Assembly (NCBI GenBank): GCA_002403515.1
Contig: DHHZ01000128.1
Coordinates: 1-23,761, forward strand
Length of the DNA stretch: 23,761 nt
Reading direction: 5' to 3'
Source of the DNA: Legionellales bacterium UBA4759
GTDB taxonomy: Bacteria; Pseudomonadota; Gammaproteobacteria; Legionellales; Legionellaceae
The translations under genes and the position numbers were made by a program. This document shows, piece after piece, positions 7,920 through 16,347 of the stretch (positions within the stretch are counted from its first letter, which is position 1; each line of letters opens with the position of its first letter). The notes beneath the pieces are model-generated. The model saw only the letters and a list, made by a program, of their open reading frames with translations, did no database searches and was not told the origin of the DNA.

Positions 7920-9176
7920 ATGAACTCTCCATATCGTCTGCCTCCAGAATCTTTTAATAATATGGAGTTGTTAAAAGAACATTTTAGACATCTTCATTAT
8001 TTAAATATTGATACCATATATTTTTATAAAAAGTTTTGTTTTCAATTGCTCAAAAGAGAATATCATCATTCCTTAACGGCATGGTATTTGTTCAATAGAA
8101 TTGAAAAAATTTTTAAATCTATGTATTTAATTTTTGATTACATTATTCATGAACAAATGCAGGATTATCTCAAAGAATCCCGAGAATTTTGTTACCATCT
8201 TGTTTTATTAGCTATTTTGATTTTTTTATTGGTTAAATCCTATGGATTGCATGAGTTGGAAAACCATTTTCCATGGTGGAGCGAAACCATTCGCTTAATC
8301 ACTATCATGCAAGTTTTAAAATGTGTTTTTAAGGACTACCAAGAATTTGTTGAGTGTATGGGGCTTTCTTATGTCATCATTCGAATGCATTTACGTTTTA
8401 TTGAACGGCTTCAAAACGCTTTTAAATCATTGCCAACAAATATCAAATATTTAAAATTCGAAAGTAAACTATTAGATTTTCAGATGTCTATCTTCATCGA
8501 AAAGTTTTTTGAAATTTATTTATTTAAGTTATTTTCTTTTGCGATTAATCAAGACTATAAGTTTGTCTACGATTATTCCTACCAAACACATAAAATTAGT
8601 TCATTTGGTATTATCAATTTATTACTGATGATCCAAAATTTACCACCCTATATGGTATTGGATATCAGTGGTAATCAGTTATTCTCCTTAATGAGCATTA
8701 AAAATCGCGATAAATTTTTGTTACAGCTTTATCCTAAAAGAGAACAAATCATTTATCATGATAATGGTGAATCCGATTTGCAAAGGGTATTTTTACCCCT
8801 TTTATCACTCATTAAGCAAAAAAATATACCTTATGAAATAGTGATTCATTTAATGACTAATCTTGTCGAGCCACAGGAAATTCGCTATTTGAATGAAAAA
8901 TATAATCGCTATATTTACGAAAAAGGTGATTTAGATTATTTGTCGGATGAAGATGCTTTCTACCCTTATTACTATTTGTTGACACGCCGAAATCTAACAT
9001 CTTGTTTTTTGCCACCGTTTCAGGATATATGGCTTGAGGATCCTGATTTTAGGGACACATTGCAAAAACATGATGAAAATTGTTTTGATAATTTATTGAT
9101 AGAGCATTCCTTGTTTCAGCTTTTAAAAGAGCATCCATTATCCAAAGTAGTCTCTAATCCATCCAAAAAGGCATGA
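7920..9176 (+). CDS. Hypothetical protein, 418 aa, upstream partner of the ankyrin-OTU gene
   Basis: No family is recognised. The N-terminal third is rich in Tyr, His and Phe and predicted helical. A short hydrophobic run near residues 92-105 (HLVLLAILIFLLVK) could be a single membrane helix or a buried helix. The C-terminal half alternates short hydrophobic and charged segments. There is no signal peptide and the Shine-Dalgarno sequence is weak (GTTGAAAAA before the ATG). The ankyrin-OTU gene starts 40 bases downstream on the same strand with nothing like a terminator between, so they are probably co-transcribed. A link with that likely deubiquitinase (a second effector or a chaperone) is inference from position alone. 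Confidence 0.75.
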   Translation: MNSPYRLPPESFNNMELLKEHFRHLHYLNIDTIYFYKKFCFQLLKREYHHSLTAWYLFNRIEKIFKSMYLIFDYIIHEQMQDYLKESREFCYHLVLLAILIFLLVKSYGLHELENHFPWWSETIRLITIMQVLKCVFKDYQEFVECMGLSYVIIRMHLRFIERLQNAFKSLPTNIKYLKFESKLLDFQMSIFIEKFFEIYLFKLFSFAINQDYKFVYDYSYQTHKISSFGIINLLLMIQNLPPYMVLDISGNQLFSLMSIKNRDKFLLQLYPKREQIIYHDNGESDLQRVFLPLLSLIKQKNIPYEIVIHLMTNLVEPQEIRYLNEKYNRYIYEKGDLDYLSDEDAFYPYYYLLTRRNLTSCFLPPFQDIWLEDPDFRDTLQKHDENCFDNLLIEHSLFQLLKEHPLSKVVSNPSKKA

Positions 9177-9216
9177 TTATTATATTGTTAGTCCATTTAT
9201 GAGAGAGGTTTTACGC

Positions 9217-10992
9217 ATGGTTGAATTAGAAAAAGTCAAATCAGACCTACTTGCTGGTGATTATCAGACGGTGGTGAGTTACCTCTATAACTGGGCAGAG
9301 TTGATTCACACAAGTGGTTTATCGATTGAAGATGTCAGAAAAATTGAGGAATTATTAGAGTTTGCTTTTTTTCATCGCGCTCGTTTTGCCCCTTTTATTC
9401 AAGAATTGTTTGAAGTATTGAATTTTACCTTTTTGAAAATGGATACATTTTTTACGAAGAAGAGGTATTTCAGCGATACACCATCACAGATGTTAATGGA
9501 TTATGTATTTTCAACGCCTCAAATCGCAAGACGTTTGATGACTTGGAATTTAATTCAAAATGCTTTGATTCAAATCATGGAGAATTCATCTTCCAAATAT
9601 TTTATAAAGATGATGACAAATGTTGAGTTTATTAATTTGATTTGTCAATTTATCCACCCCAACACTTTGGCTTCTTTAGACGGTGAGCCTATTTTATCTC
9701 GAGCAATAAAATGGGCAACCGATGAGGCTTTTGAATGTCTGATTGCTAATGGCGCTGATGTTAATGGGAGCCATCGACCCATGGCTAAACAACTACTGAA
9801 AAAAAGGGCTTATATTCCTATATTATTTCAAGGTGAAAACCTTACCAAATATTTTTGTGAAGCCACGACTGAATTTTATTCAACGTCTCAAAGAGTTCCC
9901 TCAAGAGTTAGAGAGAAAGACATTTCTGAATCGTCTTCGCAAATAGTTATTCAAAACAAAGACGTTGAAGATTTTTCTCCCTTACAGTTGGCAATTCGTG
10001 AAGGGAATCTTTCAAAATTATTGATACTTTTAAATCATCCCGATATTGATATCAACATTCAATCTTTATCTTATGGAGAAAAAGATACGAATGGTGATTT
10101 TTATCGCAATGTCACACCTTTAATGAGTGCGGCATATTTGGGGCGATTGGAGATGGTTCGGGCATTAATTCTCAAGGGTGCGCAACTTGACAAACCTGAT
10201 GTTTGTCAAGAAACAGCATTGTTTTATGCTATTCGAGCTCACAACCTAGAAATTTTGGATTTATTAATTCATGCGGGGTGTGATGTGGAATTATTGAATG
10301 ATAAAAATCAATCAGTGATGGATTTAACTCGCTTATTTGCCTATCATGACATGTACCAATCTTTTGACCGTGTCCAAATGTTTAGAAATGTAATTACAAA
10401 AGCGCCGCATTTATTGGGTTCGTTTTTTCATAGAACCAAGCATTATGAAGTTGTTTCTGTCCCAGGGGATGGACATTGCCTATTCCACGCCATAGCCCTT
10501 CATGTTCCTCACACCCATGAACAATTAAGAATGATGACGGCTGATTTTATTGAAGCGCATCCAGAAATTTATGCGCCAAGTGTGACCACGGATTTTGCAA
10601 CCTATGTTCAAAGATTACGTCTTGGTGCTTGGGGTGATCATATTGAAATTGATGCTTTATCAAGAATTCTTCAACGAAGAATTGTGGTTAATTTTACACA
10701 TCAATTGCTTGAACCCAGAGTTTTTGGTGAGGAATATGGTCAGCCTTCATCTATTGATATTTTGTATAATCAAATCAACCATTATGATGGTTTATTACAA
10801 AAGCCATGTTCTCAGAAAGTGTTAGATCTCATGAATTTAATTATCACACTACCTATGGAATTAAGAGATAAAATTGGTTCTCATTTTACCTTAGAAACAA
10901 TTAAAAATTTATTTGGTAGTTTTAATTTGATGTATCGTTTTTTCAAAGAACATTCTGATTCAGATGCGCATAATCCAAAACCCTCCGTTTAA
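9217..10992 (+). CDS. Ankyrin-repeat protein with OTU-type cysteine protease (deubiquitinase-like) domain
   Basis: The start at 9217 is chosen because GAGAGG (9203-9208) lies eight bases upstream; an ATG at 9199 would add six residues. The product is 591 residues. One ankyrin-like repeat is near residues 155-200, and clearer repeats cover about 250-370 (SPLQLAIREGN, TPLMSAAYLGRLEMVRALI, TALFYAIRAHNLEILDLLI). An OTU domain follows (about 410-530): PGDGHCLFHAIA gives D418 and catalytic C421, GAWGDHIEIDALS matches the OTU centre, and NHYDGLL gives H522. OTU enzymes cut ubiquitin chains and bacteria have no ubiquitin, so the protein probably acts in a eukaryotic host, as the OTU effectors of Legionella do. 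It has no signal peptide, consistent with type IV export. Domain calls are strong; secretion and substrate are inferred. Confidence 0.88.
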   Translation: MVELEKVKSDLLAGDYQTVVSYLYNWAELIHTSGLSIEDVRKIEELLEFAFFHRARFAPFIQELFEVLNFTFLKMDTFFTKKRYFSDTPSQMLMDYVFSTPQIARRLMTWNLIQNALIQIMENSSSKYFIKMMTNVEFINLICQFIHPNTLASLDGEPILSRAIKWATDEAFECLIANGADVNGSHRPMAKQLLKKRAYIPILFQGENLTKYFCEATTEFYSTSQRVPSRVREKDISESSSQIVIQNKDVEDFSPLQLAIREGNLSKLLILLNHPDIDINIQSLSYGEKDTNGDFYRNVTPLMSAAYLGRLEMVRALILKGAQLDKPDVCQETALFYAIRAHNLEILDLLIHAGCDVELLNDKNQSVMDLTRLFAYHDMYQSFDRVQMFRNVITKAPHLLGSFFHRTKHYEVVSVPGDGHCLFHAIALHVPHTHEQLRMMTADFIEAHPEIYAPSVTTDFATYVQRLRLGAWGDHIEIDALSRILQRRIVVNFTHQLLEPRVFGEEYGQPSSIDILYNQINHYDGLLQKPCSQKVLDLMNLIITLPMELRDKIGSHFTLETIKNLFGSFNLMYRFFKEHSDSDAHNPKPSV

Positions 10993-11001
10993 ATGGGGGG
11001 G
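10981..11001 (+). terminator. Weak hairpin at the end of the ankyrin-OTU gene
   Basis: CCCTCC (10981-10986) can pair with GGGGGG (10995-11000) around an eight-base loop containing the gene's stop codon. Only CTTTC follows and there is no real T-run, so terminator activity is doubtful. Confidence 0.3.
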
Positions 11002-11123
11002 CTTTCATACTCGACCAAAAATGGCATGTTATTGAAACAAAAACCAGGTTTTTTTTGTTTATAAATTTGACTAATAAGATATTTTAGACACAAAATATAG
11101 TATAAGTTTATTTTAGGTTCTGA

Positions 11124-12095
11124 ATGATTATGATTATTGAAAGTAGCTTCAAACCCTTATGGTGGCTTAACAACACTCATTTACAAACCTTGTTTCCTTT
11201 TATGATTCGAAAGCATTTGAAATTGCCAATGGTGACGAAAGAAAGAATTGAGTTACCCGATGGTGATTTTTTGGATTGCTTTTGGTCGGAACAAGGGATT
11301 GCAAAAGATAGACCTTTGATAACAATATTGCATGGCATGGGTGGAAGTATTCAGTCTTCTTATATCTCTATACTTTTTAATGCAATTAATCAGATGGGGT
11401 ATCGAGCAGTTCTTTTACATTTTCGCTGTTCGGGTGAGGAACCCAATCGTTTGCAACGTACATATCATGCAGGTGATACAGGTGATTTGAATTTTTTTAT
11501 GAATTATTTGAATGCCAAAGAGCCTCAAACACCAAAATCTATTGTTGGTATTTCATTAGGTGGTAATGTTTTATTAAAGTGGTTAGGTGAGCAGGGCAGT
11601 CAAGTTAAAATAGACAAGGCTGTCGCTGTTTCAGTGCCTTTTGATTTTGAAATCTTGGTCAATCGAGTCAATCAAGGTTTTTCAAAAATATATCAAAGGC
11701 ATATGTTACAAAGACTCAAAACCATGTATGAAAGAAAACGACATTTACAGATGCCTTTTAGTTTTTCTGAACTACAAAATGCTAATACTTTTTGGGATTT
11801 TGATGAAGTCACGACTGCGCCGTTGCATGGCTTTCCAAATGCTAAAGCTTATTATCAAAGCAGTAAGTGTGTGCCTTATTTAAAAAATATTCAGGTACCC
11901 ACTTTGATTATTCATGCGTTAGATGATCCTTTTATGACGCCTGAATGTCTTCCTCAATCAGGTGATTTATCCTCAAGTATTACGCTTGAGATTAGTCAAA
12001 AGGGTGGACATGTTGGATTTGTAGCACAAGATAAGCATGTTCAGCCAGTATTTTGGTTAGGGCAAAGAATTCCTGAATTCTTTAAAGATATTTGA
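11124..12095 (+). CDS. YheT-family alpha/beta hydrolase
   Basis: The 323-residue protein matches the YheT/UPF0017 hydrolases from its first residues (FKPLWWLNNTHLQTLFP is typical of the family). LHGMGGS (69-75) is the oxyanion region, GISLGGN places the nucleophile at S144, ALDDPFM the acid at D267 or D268, and KGGHVGF the histidine at H296, so the catalytic triad is complete. Family members are thought to be esterases or lipases of unsettled substrate. ATG codons at 11124 and 11130 are both possible starts. It stands alone, with gaps of 131 and 97 bases on either side. This is a conserved bacterial protein and not an effector-type gene. Confidence 0.92.
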   Translation: MIMIIESSFKPLWWLNNTHLQTLFPFMIRKHLKLPMVTKERIELPDGDFLDCFWSEQGIAKDRPLITILHGMGGSIQSSYISILFNAINQMGYRAVLLHFRCSGEEPNRLQRTYHAGDTGDLNFFMNYLNAKEPQTPKSIVGISLGGNVLLKWLGEQGSQVKIDKAVAVSVPFDFEILVNRVNQGFSKIYQRHMLQRLKTMYERKRHLQMPFSFSELQNANTFWDFDEVTTAPLHGFPNAKAYYQSSKCVPYLKNIQVPTLIIHALDDPFMTPECLPQSGDLSSSITLEISQKGGHVGFVAQDKHVQPVFWLGQRIPEFFKDI

Positions 12096-12129
12096 TTGAA
12101 ATTTACCCATCAAAAATATGTGCATAAAT

Positions 12130-12157
12130 TTTACATTTTGGATATATGATCTAATAT
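12130..12157 (+). promoter_or_regulatory. Possible sigma-70 promoter of the phosphatase-like gene
   Basis: TTTACA (12130-12135) is 16 bases from TAATAT (12152-12157), in a very AT-rich stretch 35 bases before the ATG at 12193. The match is moderate, and AT-rich DNA gives such matches by chance. Confidence 0.4.
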
Positions 12158-12192
12158 TAATATATAGGGATTAAATCCAATGTGAGGCTTGC

Positions 12193-13524
12193 ATGACTGA
12201 TGATGGAGAACCACTGCACATCATACCAATTAGTGTGAATTGTGGAAATGATGCAAGTGGTATAGAACAAAATATCAAACAAATTTTAGAATTTAGTCAA
12301 CCTGATATGGTAACGATTCATGCCCAAGAGGTATATTTTTCTCGAGAACTTGCTAATCTATCAAGTGCTTTAGAAGGTACACCCTATGCTATTGCAAAAT
12401 TGGAAGAGCGGGTGACCATTACCAAAATGAGTTCTGATGTTTTAGGGCGAAATACTGGAATGTGTAATTTTATCATTTATGATACCAGGAAATTTAATCC
12501 TCCAGTTCAAGATACACGTGAAACTGTAAATTTAGCAGCTTTAAAATTGAGTAATAAAGGTGCTGTTATCAATACTGTTACAATACCCCTTAAGGACTCA
12601 GAAGAATCTTTGAGAATCAAATTGATTGCAGGTCATCTAGACTCTAACCATAGTGATAAAAGGTTAAGGGAATGGCAAGGGATTCATCAAACCTTATATC
12701 CCCGAGCTTTAGACTGGGATGGGTTAGTTTCAACAATTCCTGATTGTACTTTTGGCGGCTTTGATATGAATACTCGCTTCAAAGTTGATAATTTAGATAA
12801 TCCTTATGTAGGTTCAGGCACTGTTGAAACAAAAACCTACATTGGAACAACTCCTATTGGCGTTGTTTTTGCGCCTGATAGTCCAACATATGATAAACCG
12901 TCTCTCAAAGCAATGAAAAAAGGATTAAGATATTCTGAAACTTACTCTTCTTCTGATAGTAGTTCCGAAGAAAGTTTAAGTCGTCCACCATCACCTAGTT
13001 CAGTTACACAAATGCCAGAAGAAAGTAGTAAAAGACCTGGAGAGGTTGATATGGGTATATTAGATGTGGTGTTTAGCATGACTGGTCAAGAAAAGGTTGT
13101 GGCACCCAGTACAACTTGCGAGATTATACCTTTTGATTTAACAACCAAACGAGATCATTGTGCGGTGATTGGTCCTACGATGAGTTTTTTACCTTATATT
13201 GATAGCTTTGCTAAAGTTAAAGCTCATGTACTCAATTATCTTAAACTCTATGATCAAGGTGCAAAATTAACTGGTGAACAAAGTATGTTTGAAGAGCTTA
13301 ATCGTTTGTTGTCAACGGAGCAAAATCCTCAGGTGCAAAAAGCCTTATTATTACAATATTATAATGATTATGTATCTTTAACCCCTCGTTTAAATTTGAG
13401 TCAGCAGTTAACAGATAGAACACCTCCCAAAATGAGTTTTTTTTCTGCTCCAAAACCCTCAGATTGGAGTTCAGATGAAGAAGAGGTTCTCAATCCTTTG
13501 CATAAAGGCTCAGGAAAAAGATAA
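12193..13524 (+). CDS. Endonuclease/exonuclease/phosphatase-fold protein resembling inositol polyphosphate 5-phosphatases
   Basis: The 443-residue protein shows, in order, the landmarks of the EEP superfamily in the 5-phosphatase layout. HAQEVYF carries the Mg-binding E46. GMCNFIIYDTRKF (89-101) fits the core strand. AGHLDSNHSDKRLREW places H148. FGGFDMNTRF (D191, N193) stands where 5-phosphatases have GDLNYR. APDSPTYDKPS resembles their PTYK motif, VDMGILDVVF their WTDRIL region, and KRDHCAV (D321, H322) their SDHxPV end. A Ser/Glu-rich insert (about 248-283) interrupts the domain, and a helical tail of about 110 residues ends in an acidic block (SSDEEE). A GAGG site precedes the ATG. The enzyme could dephosphorylate phosphoinositides or inositol phosphates; sphingomyelinase- or nuclease-like activity of the same fold is the alternative. 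A host-directed effector role is inferred from context. Confidence 0.75.
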   Translation: MTDDGEPLHIIPISVNCGNDASGIEQNIKQILEFSQPDMVTIHAQEVYFSRELANLSSALEGTPYAIAKLEERVTITKMSSDVLGRNTGMCNFIIYDTRKFNPPVQDTRETVNLAALKLSNKGAVINTVTIPLKDSEESLRIKLIAGHLDSNHSDKRLREWQGIHQTLYPRALDWDGLVSTIPDCTFGGFDMNTRFKVDNLDNPYVGSGTVETKTYIGTTPIGVVFAPDSPTYDKPSLKAMKKGLRYSETYSSSDSSSEESLSRPPSPSSVTQMPEESSKRPGEVDMGILDVVFSMTGQEKVVAPSTTCEIIPFDLTTKRDHCAVIGPTMSFLPYIDSFAKVKAHVLNYLKLYDQGAKLTGEQSMFEELNRLLSTEQNPQVQKALLLQYYNDYVSLTPRLNLSQQLTDRTPPKMSFFSAPKPSDWSSDEEEVLNPLHKGSGKR

Positions 13525-13607
13525 AAATAATTTCCCAATTTCCAGCAAAATTAAAAATCTCTTCTACACTTAAAATAATAATAAAAAATCTGCAAGCGAG
13601 GTTCAGG

Positions 13608-13928
13608 ATGAACAAGGTATGCAGTTTGATAAAAAAAGAGCAACAAAAGCAAGAAGAGAAACGATTTCAACACTTCTTGTTTGTTCAACAATTAAGCTTA
13701 ACTATTTTCCAAGATCATATGCAACAAAAGCATTTTGAAATACAAAAGAAAAGACGTCGACTTAAATTACTCATGCTTAAATATAAAAAGTATTTAGCTA
13801 AAAAGAGAAAACATCAAAAACATAAAAAACATCAAAACCATGCTGACGTGTCCTTAACTCGTTTTAGTATGTTTGCCAACTTAAACAGTGATAATCCATG
13901 TCATACGCCCAAATTGAGCTATACTTAA
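13608..13928 (+). CDS. Small, very basic Lys/His-rich protein
   Basis: This 106-residue protein is not recognised. It has a GAGG ribosome binding site just upstream and a clean ATG. The N-terminal half is Gln/Phe-rich and helical. The centre (about 46-78) is extremely basic, with KKRRRLKLL and a run of KH-type units (KHQKHKKHQNH). The last 25 residues are neutral. Such charge suggests nucleic-acid or membrane-phosphate binding, and the KKRRR run would serve as a nuclear-localisation signal in a eukaryotic cell. It lies 83 bases after the phosphatase-like gene and 28 bases before the Dps start. Coding is likely from the start site and spacing; function is unknown. Confidence 0.65.
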   Translation: MNKVCSLIKKEQQKQEEKRFQHFLFVQQLSLTIFQDHMQQKHFEIQKKRRRLKLLMLKYKKYLAKKRKHQKHKKHQNHADVSLTRFSMFANLNSDNPCHTPKLSYT

Positions 13929-13956
13929 CAATGAGAAGATTCAAAAGGATATGAAA

Positions 13957-14397
13957 ATGAAAGAGATGAATAAATCCATGAATAAATTGCTAGCCAATTT
14001 TTATTCTTTGTTAATAAAAACACAAAACTATCATTGGCATGTTCGTGGTCCTCATTTTAAAGAATTGCATGTTTTTTTTGAGGAACAATACACCCAGTTG
14101 TTTAGTTTTGTTGATTTAGTTGCTGAGAGAATTGTGACCTTGGGCTTTAACGCGCCGGCAACATTGAAAGAGCTGATAGAGCAACGTACCCTACATGATG
14201 GAAAGTACGATATTTCTGCATTTGAGATGGTTTCTGATCTCTTAAAAGATTATGACACCGTCATTGATAATATTTACGAATGCATCAATATCTGTAAGAA
14301 AAATGACGATGAGGGTAGTGTGACCTTCCTCACCGATATTTTAGTCAATACTGAAAAAATGGCTTGGATGTTGCGAGCCACCAGCAGTGGCTTTTAA
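13957..14397 (+). CDS. dps: Dps-family ferritin-like protein
   Basis: The start at 13957 is preferred over the ATG at 13951 because AAAAGGA (13943-13949) is seven bases before it but only one base before the other. The 146-residue four-helix protein carries the Dps ferroxidase signature shared between subunits: H26 in NYHWHV, then H38 and E42 in ELHVFFEEQY, and D53 and E57 in FVDLVAERI. Dps dodecamers oxidise and store iron and protect DNA from hydrogen peroxide. Its N-terminus is short with only a few Lys, so direct DNA binding is uncertain. The stop codon overlaps that of convergent parE by four bases. Confidence 0.9.
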   Translation: MKEMNKSMNKLLANFYSLLIKTQNYHWHVRGPHFKELHVFFEEQYTQLFSFVDLVAERIVTLGFNAPATLKELIEQRTLHDGKYDISAFEMVSDLLKDYDTVIDNIYECINICKKNDDEGSVTFLTDILVNTEKMAWMLRATSSGF

Positions 14398-16271
14398 TTC
14401 ATCAGTAAAGGGTTGCCTCTTTCTAACCACTCTTTGCGATCAGATGCTCTTTTTTTGGCAAGCATCATGTCCAACTGACTAAGGGTTTGTGCTTCATCCT
14501 CCAAGGTCAGTTGTACCAGAGTGCGGGTATTGGGATCCATGGTGGTTTCTCGCAGTTGCAGAGGATTCATCTCGCCTAAACCTTTAAAGCGTTGGACCTG
14601 AACTTTACCAGTTTTTTTCAGGTTTTTTTGCATGATTTTATCTTTTTCGGCATCATTTTGAGCGTAAAAAACTTGCTGACCAATGTCTATACGATACAGA
14701 GGTGGCATGGCAACATAAATATGTCCTTTACTCACCAGTGGATGAAAGTGTTTGTAAAATAATGCGCAAAGCAGGGTTGCGATATGCGCACCATCTGAAT
14801 CGGCGTCAGCCAATATACAAATTTTCCCATATCGAAGACCTTCAGTATTTTTTGATCCTGGGTCTACGCCAATAGCTACAGAGATATCGCGAATCTCTTG
14901 CGAGCTTAAAATTTGATGGCTATCGACTTCCCAGCAATTTAATATTTTTCCGCGCAGGGGAAGAATTGCTTGAAAATCTTTAAATCTTGCTTGTTTGGCC
15001 GAGCCTCCCGCAGAGTCTCCTTCCACTAAAAACAATTCGGTTTCTTCAACATTTTGAGAAATACAGTCGGCCAATTTACCAGGCAATGCCGGGCCTTGAA
15101 CGAGACGTTTTCTCGATACTGTTTTTGATTGTTTTAGGCGTTTTTGTGCTTGTTCAATACAAAGTTGTGCAATGACCTCACCTTGCTGACGATGTTGATT
15201 GAGCCAAAGACTAAATGCGTCTTTGATTAGGTTTTGCACCAGACTTGTGACATGGCGACTACTCAAACGTTCTTTGGTTTGACCCGCAAATTGAGGATCA
15301 TGGCATTTGATAGATAAGATAAAATGACAACTTTCCCAGATATCATCCGCGGTGAGTTTAACGCCTCGTGGTATGAGGTTTCGCAATTGGCAAAACTCAT
15401 TCAGGGCTTCAAAAAGACCTGCTTTTAAACCATTCACATGAGTTCCACCTAAGATGGTTGGAATCAAATTGACATAACTTTCTTGTAAAATAGGTTCATG
15501 AAAAGGTTGCCAAGTGATGGCCCAACTGACACTACCATCAGCTGTTTCCAAATCACCACAAAAAGGTGGGTTAGGCAATAGTGGTTGTGGTACATTTTGT
15601 TGAAGATAATTTTCAAGACCAGCTTGATAACACCATTGTTGCTGAGTGTTATGAATTTTATCTGTTAATTCAATGGTCAGTCCTGGGCACAAAACAGCTT
15701 TTGCACGCAATAAGTGTTCTAGGGGTTTGATGGCAATGTTGTGGTTATCAAAGTATTTTGTATCGGGCCAAAATCTGACAGTTGTGCCAGTTTTGCGAGC
15801 GGGCCCGGGCATTTCAGACAAATCAGAAACACGAGCCCCATGTTCGAAACTCATTTGATAGGTTTTTTTATTGCGCAAAATCGTAACTTCTAAACGCTTA
15901 GACAAGGCATTGACAACAGATACACCAACACCATGCAAACCACCGGAATATTTATAGTTTTGTTGTGAGAACTTGCCACCAGCATGAAGACGGGTCAAAA
16001 TAACCTCAACCCCTGAAATACCCAATTGAGGATGCATGTCTACTGGCATCCCACGGCCATCATCAGACACTTCAAGTGAACCATCATCATGAAGAATGAC
16101 AGAAATGAATTTGGCGTGTCCTGCGAGTGCTTCGTCGACACTATTATCAATGACTTCTTGAAGTAAATGATTGGGGCGTGTGGTATCTGTATACATACCT
16201 GGTCGGCGTTGTACAGGTTCTAAACCACTCAATACCTCAATATGTTCAGCAGTATAGTTTGTTGAGCTCAT
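14394..16271 (-). CDS. parE: DNA topoisomerase IV subunit B
   Basis: At 625 residues it has the length of ParE and lacks the extra insert of most gammaproteobacterial GyrB proteins. The GHKL ATPase domain shows QEVIDNSVDEAL (38-49), DGRGMPVD (71-78) and GGLHGVGVSVVNALS. The TOPRIM domain shows LVEGDSAGGSAKQ, PLRGKILN and DADSDGAHI, and the C-terminus RFKGLGEMNP with the ParE-like ending. With ParC it decatenates daughter chromosomes and relaxes supercoils. The ATG at 16271 gives the usual start MSSTNYTAEHIEVLSGLEPV. parC is not in the window. The stop overlaps that of dps, so the two genes converge with no room for a terminator between them. Confidence 0.96.
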   Translation of the reverse strand: MSSTNYTAEHIEVLSGLEPVQRRPGMYTDTTRPNHLLQEVIDNSVDEALAGHAKFISVILHDDGSLEVSDDGRGMPVDMHPQLGISGVEVILTRLHAGGKFSQQNYKYSGGLHGVGVSVVNALSKRLEVTILRNKKTYQMSFEHGARVSDLSEMPGPARKTGTTVRFWPDTKYFDNHNIAIKPLEHLLRAKAVLCPGLTIELTDKIHNTQQQWCYQAGLENYLQQNVPQPLLPNPPFCGDLETADGSVSWAITWQPFHEPILQESYVNLIPTILGGTHVNGLKAGLFEALNEFCQLRNLIPRGVKLTADDIWESCHFILSIKCHDPQFAGQTKERLSSRHVTSLVQNLIKDAFSLWLNQHRQQGEVIAQLCIEQAQKRLKQSKTVSRKRLVQGPALPGKLADCISQNVEETELFLVEGDSAGGSAKQARFKDFQAILPLRGKILNCWEVDSHQILSSQEIRDISVAIGVDPGSKNTEGLRYGKICILADADSDGAHIATLLCALFYKHFHPLVSKGHIYVAMPPLYRIDIGQQVFYAQNDAEKDKIMQKNLKKTGKVQVQRFKGLGEMNPLQLRETTMDPNTRTLVQLTLEDEAQTLSQLDMMLAKKRASDRKEWLERGNPLLMN

Positions 16272-16347
16272 TATTTTTGTATCATGAATATTTTTGCATA
16301 TCTTACCATGTTGCAGTGGTTTTGGTAATGTCTTTTAAAAGGTTTGC

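Noticed and set aside
11041..11123. Promoter for the YheT-like gene (TTGACT at 11067)
   Set aside because: No -10 box lies at 16-18 bases; the best one, TATAGT, is 23 bases away.
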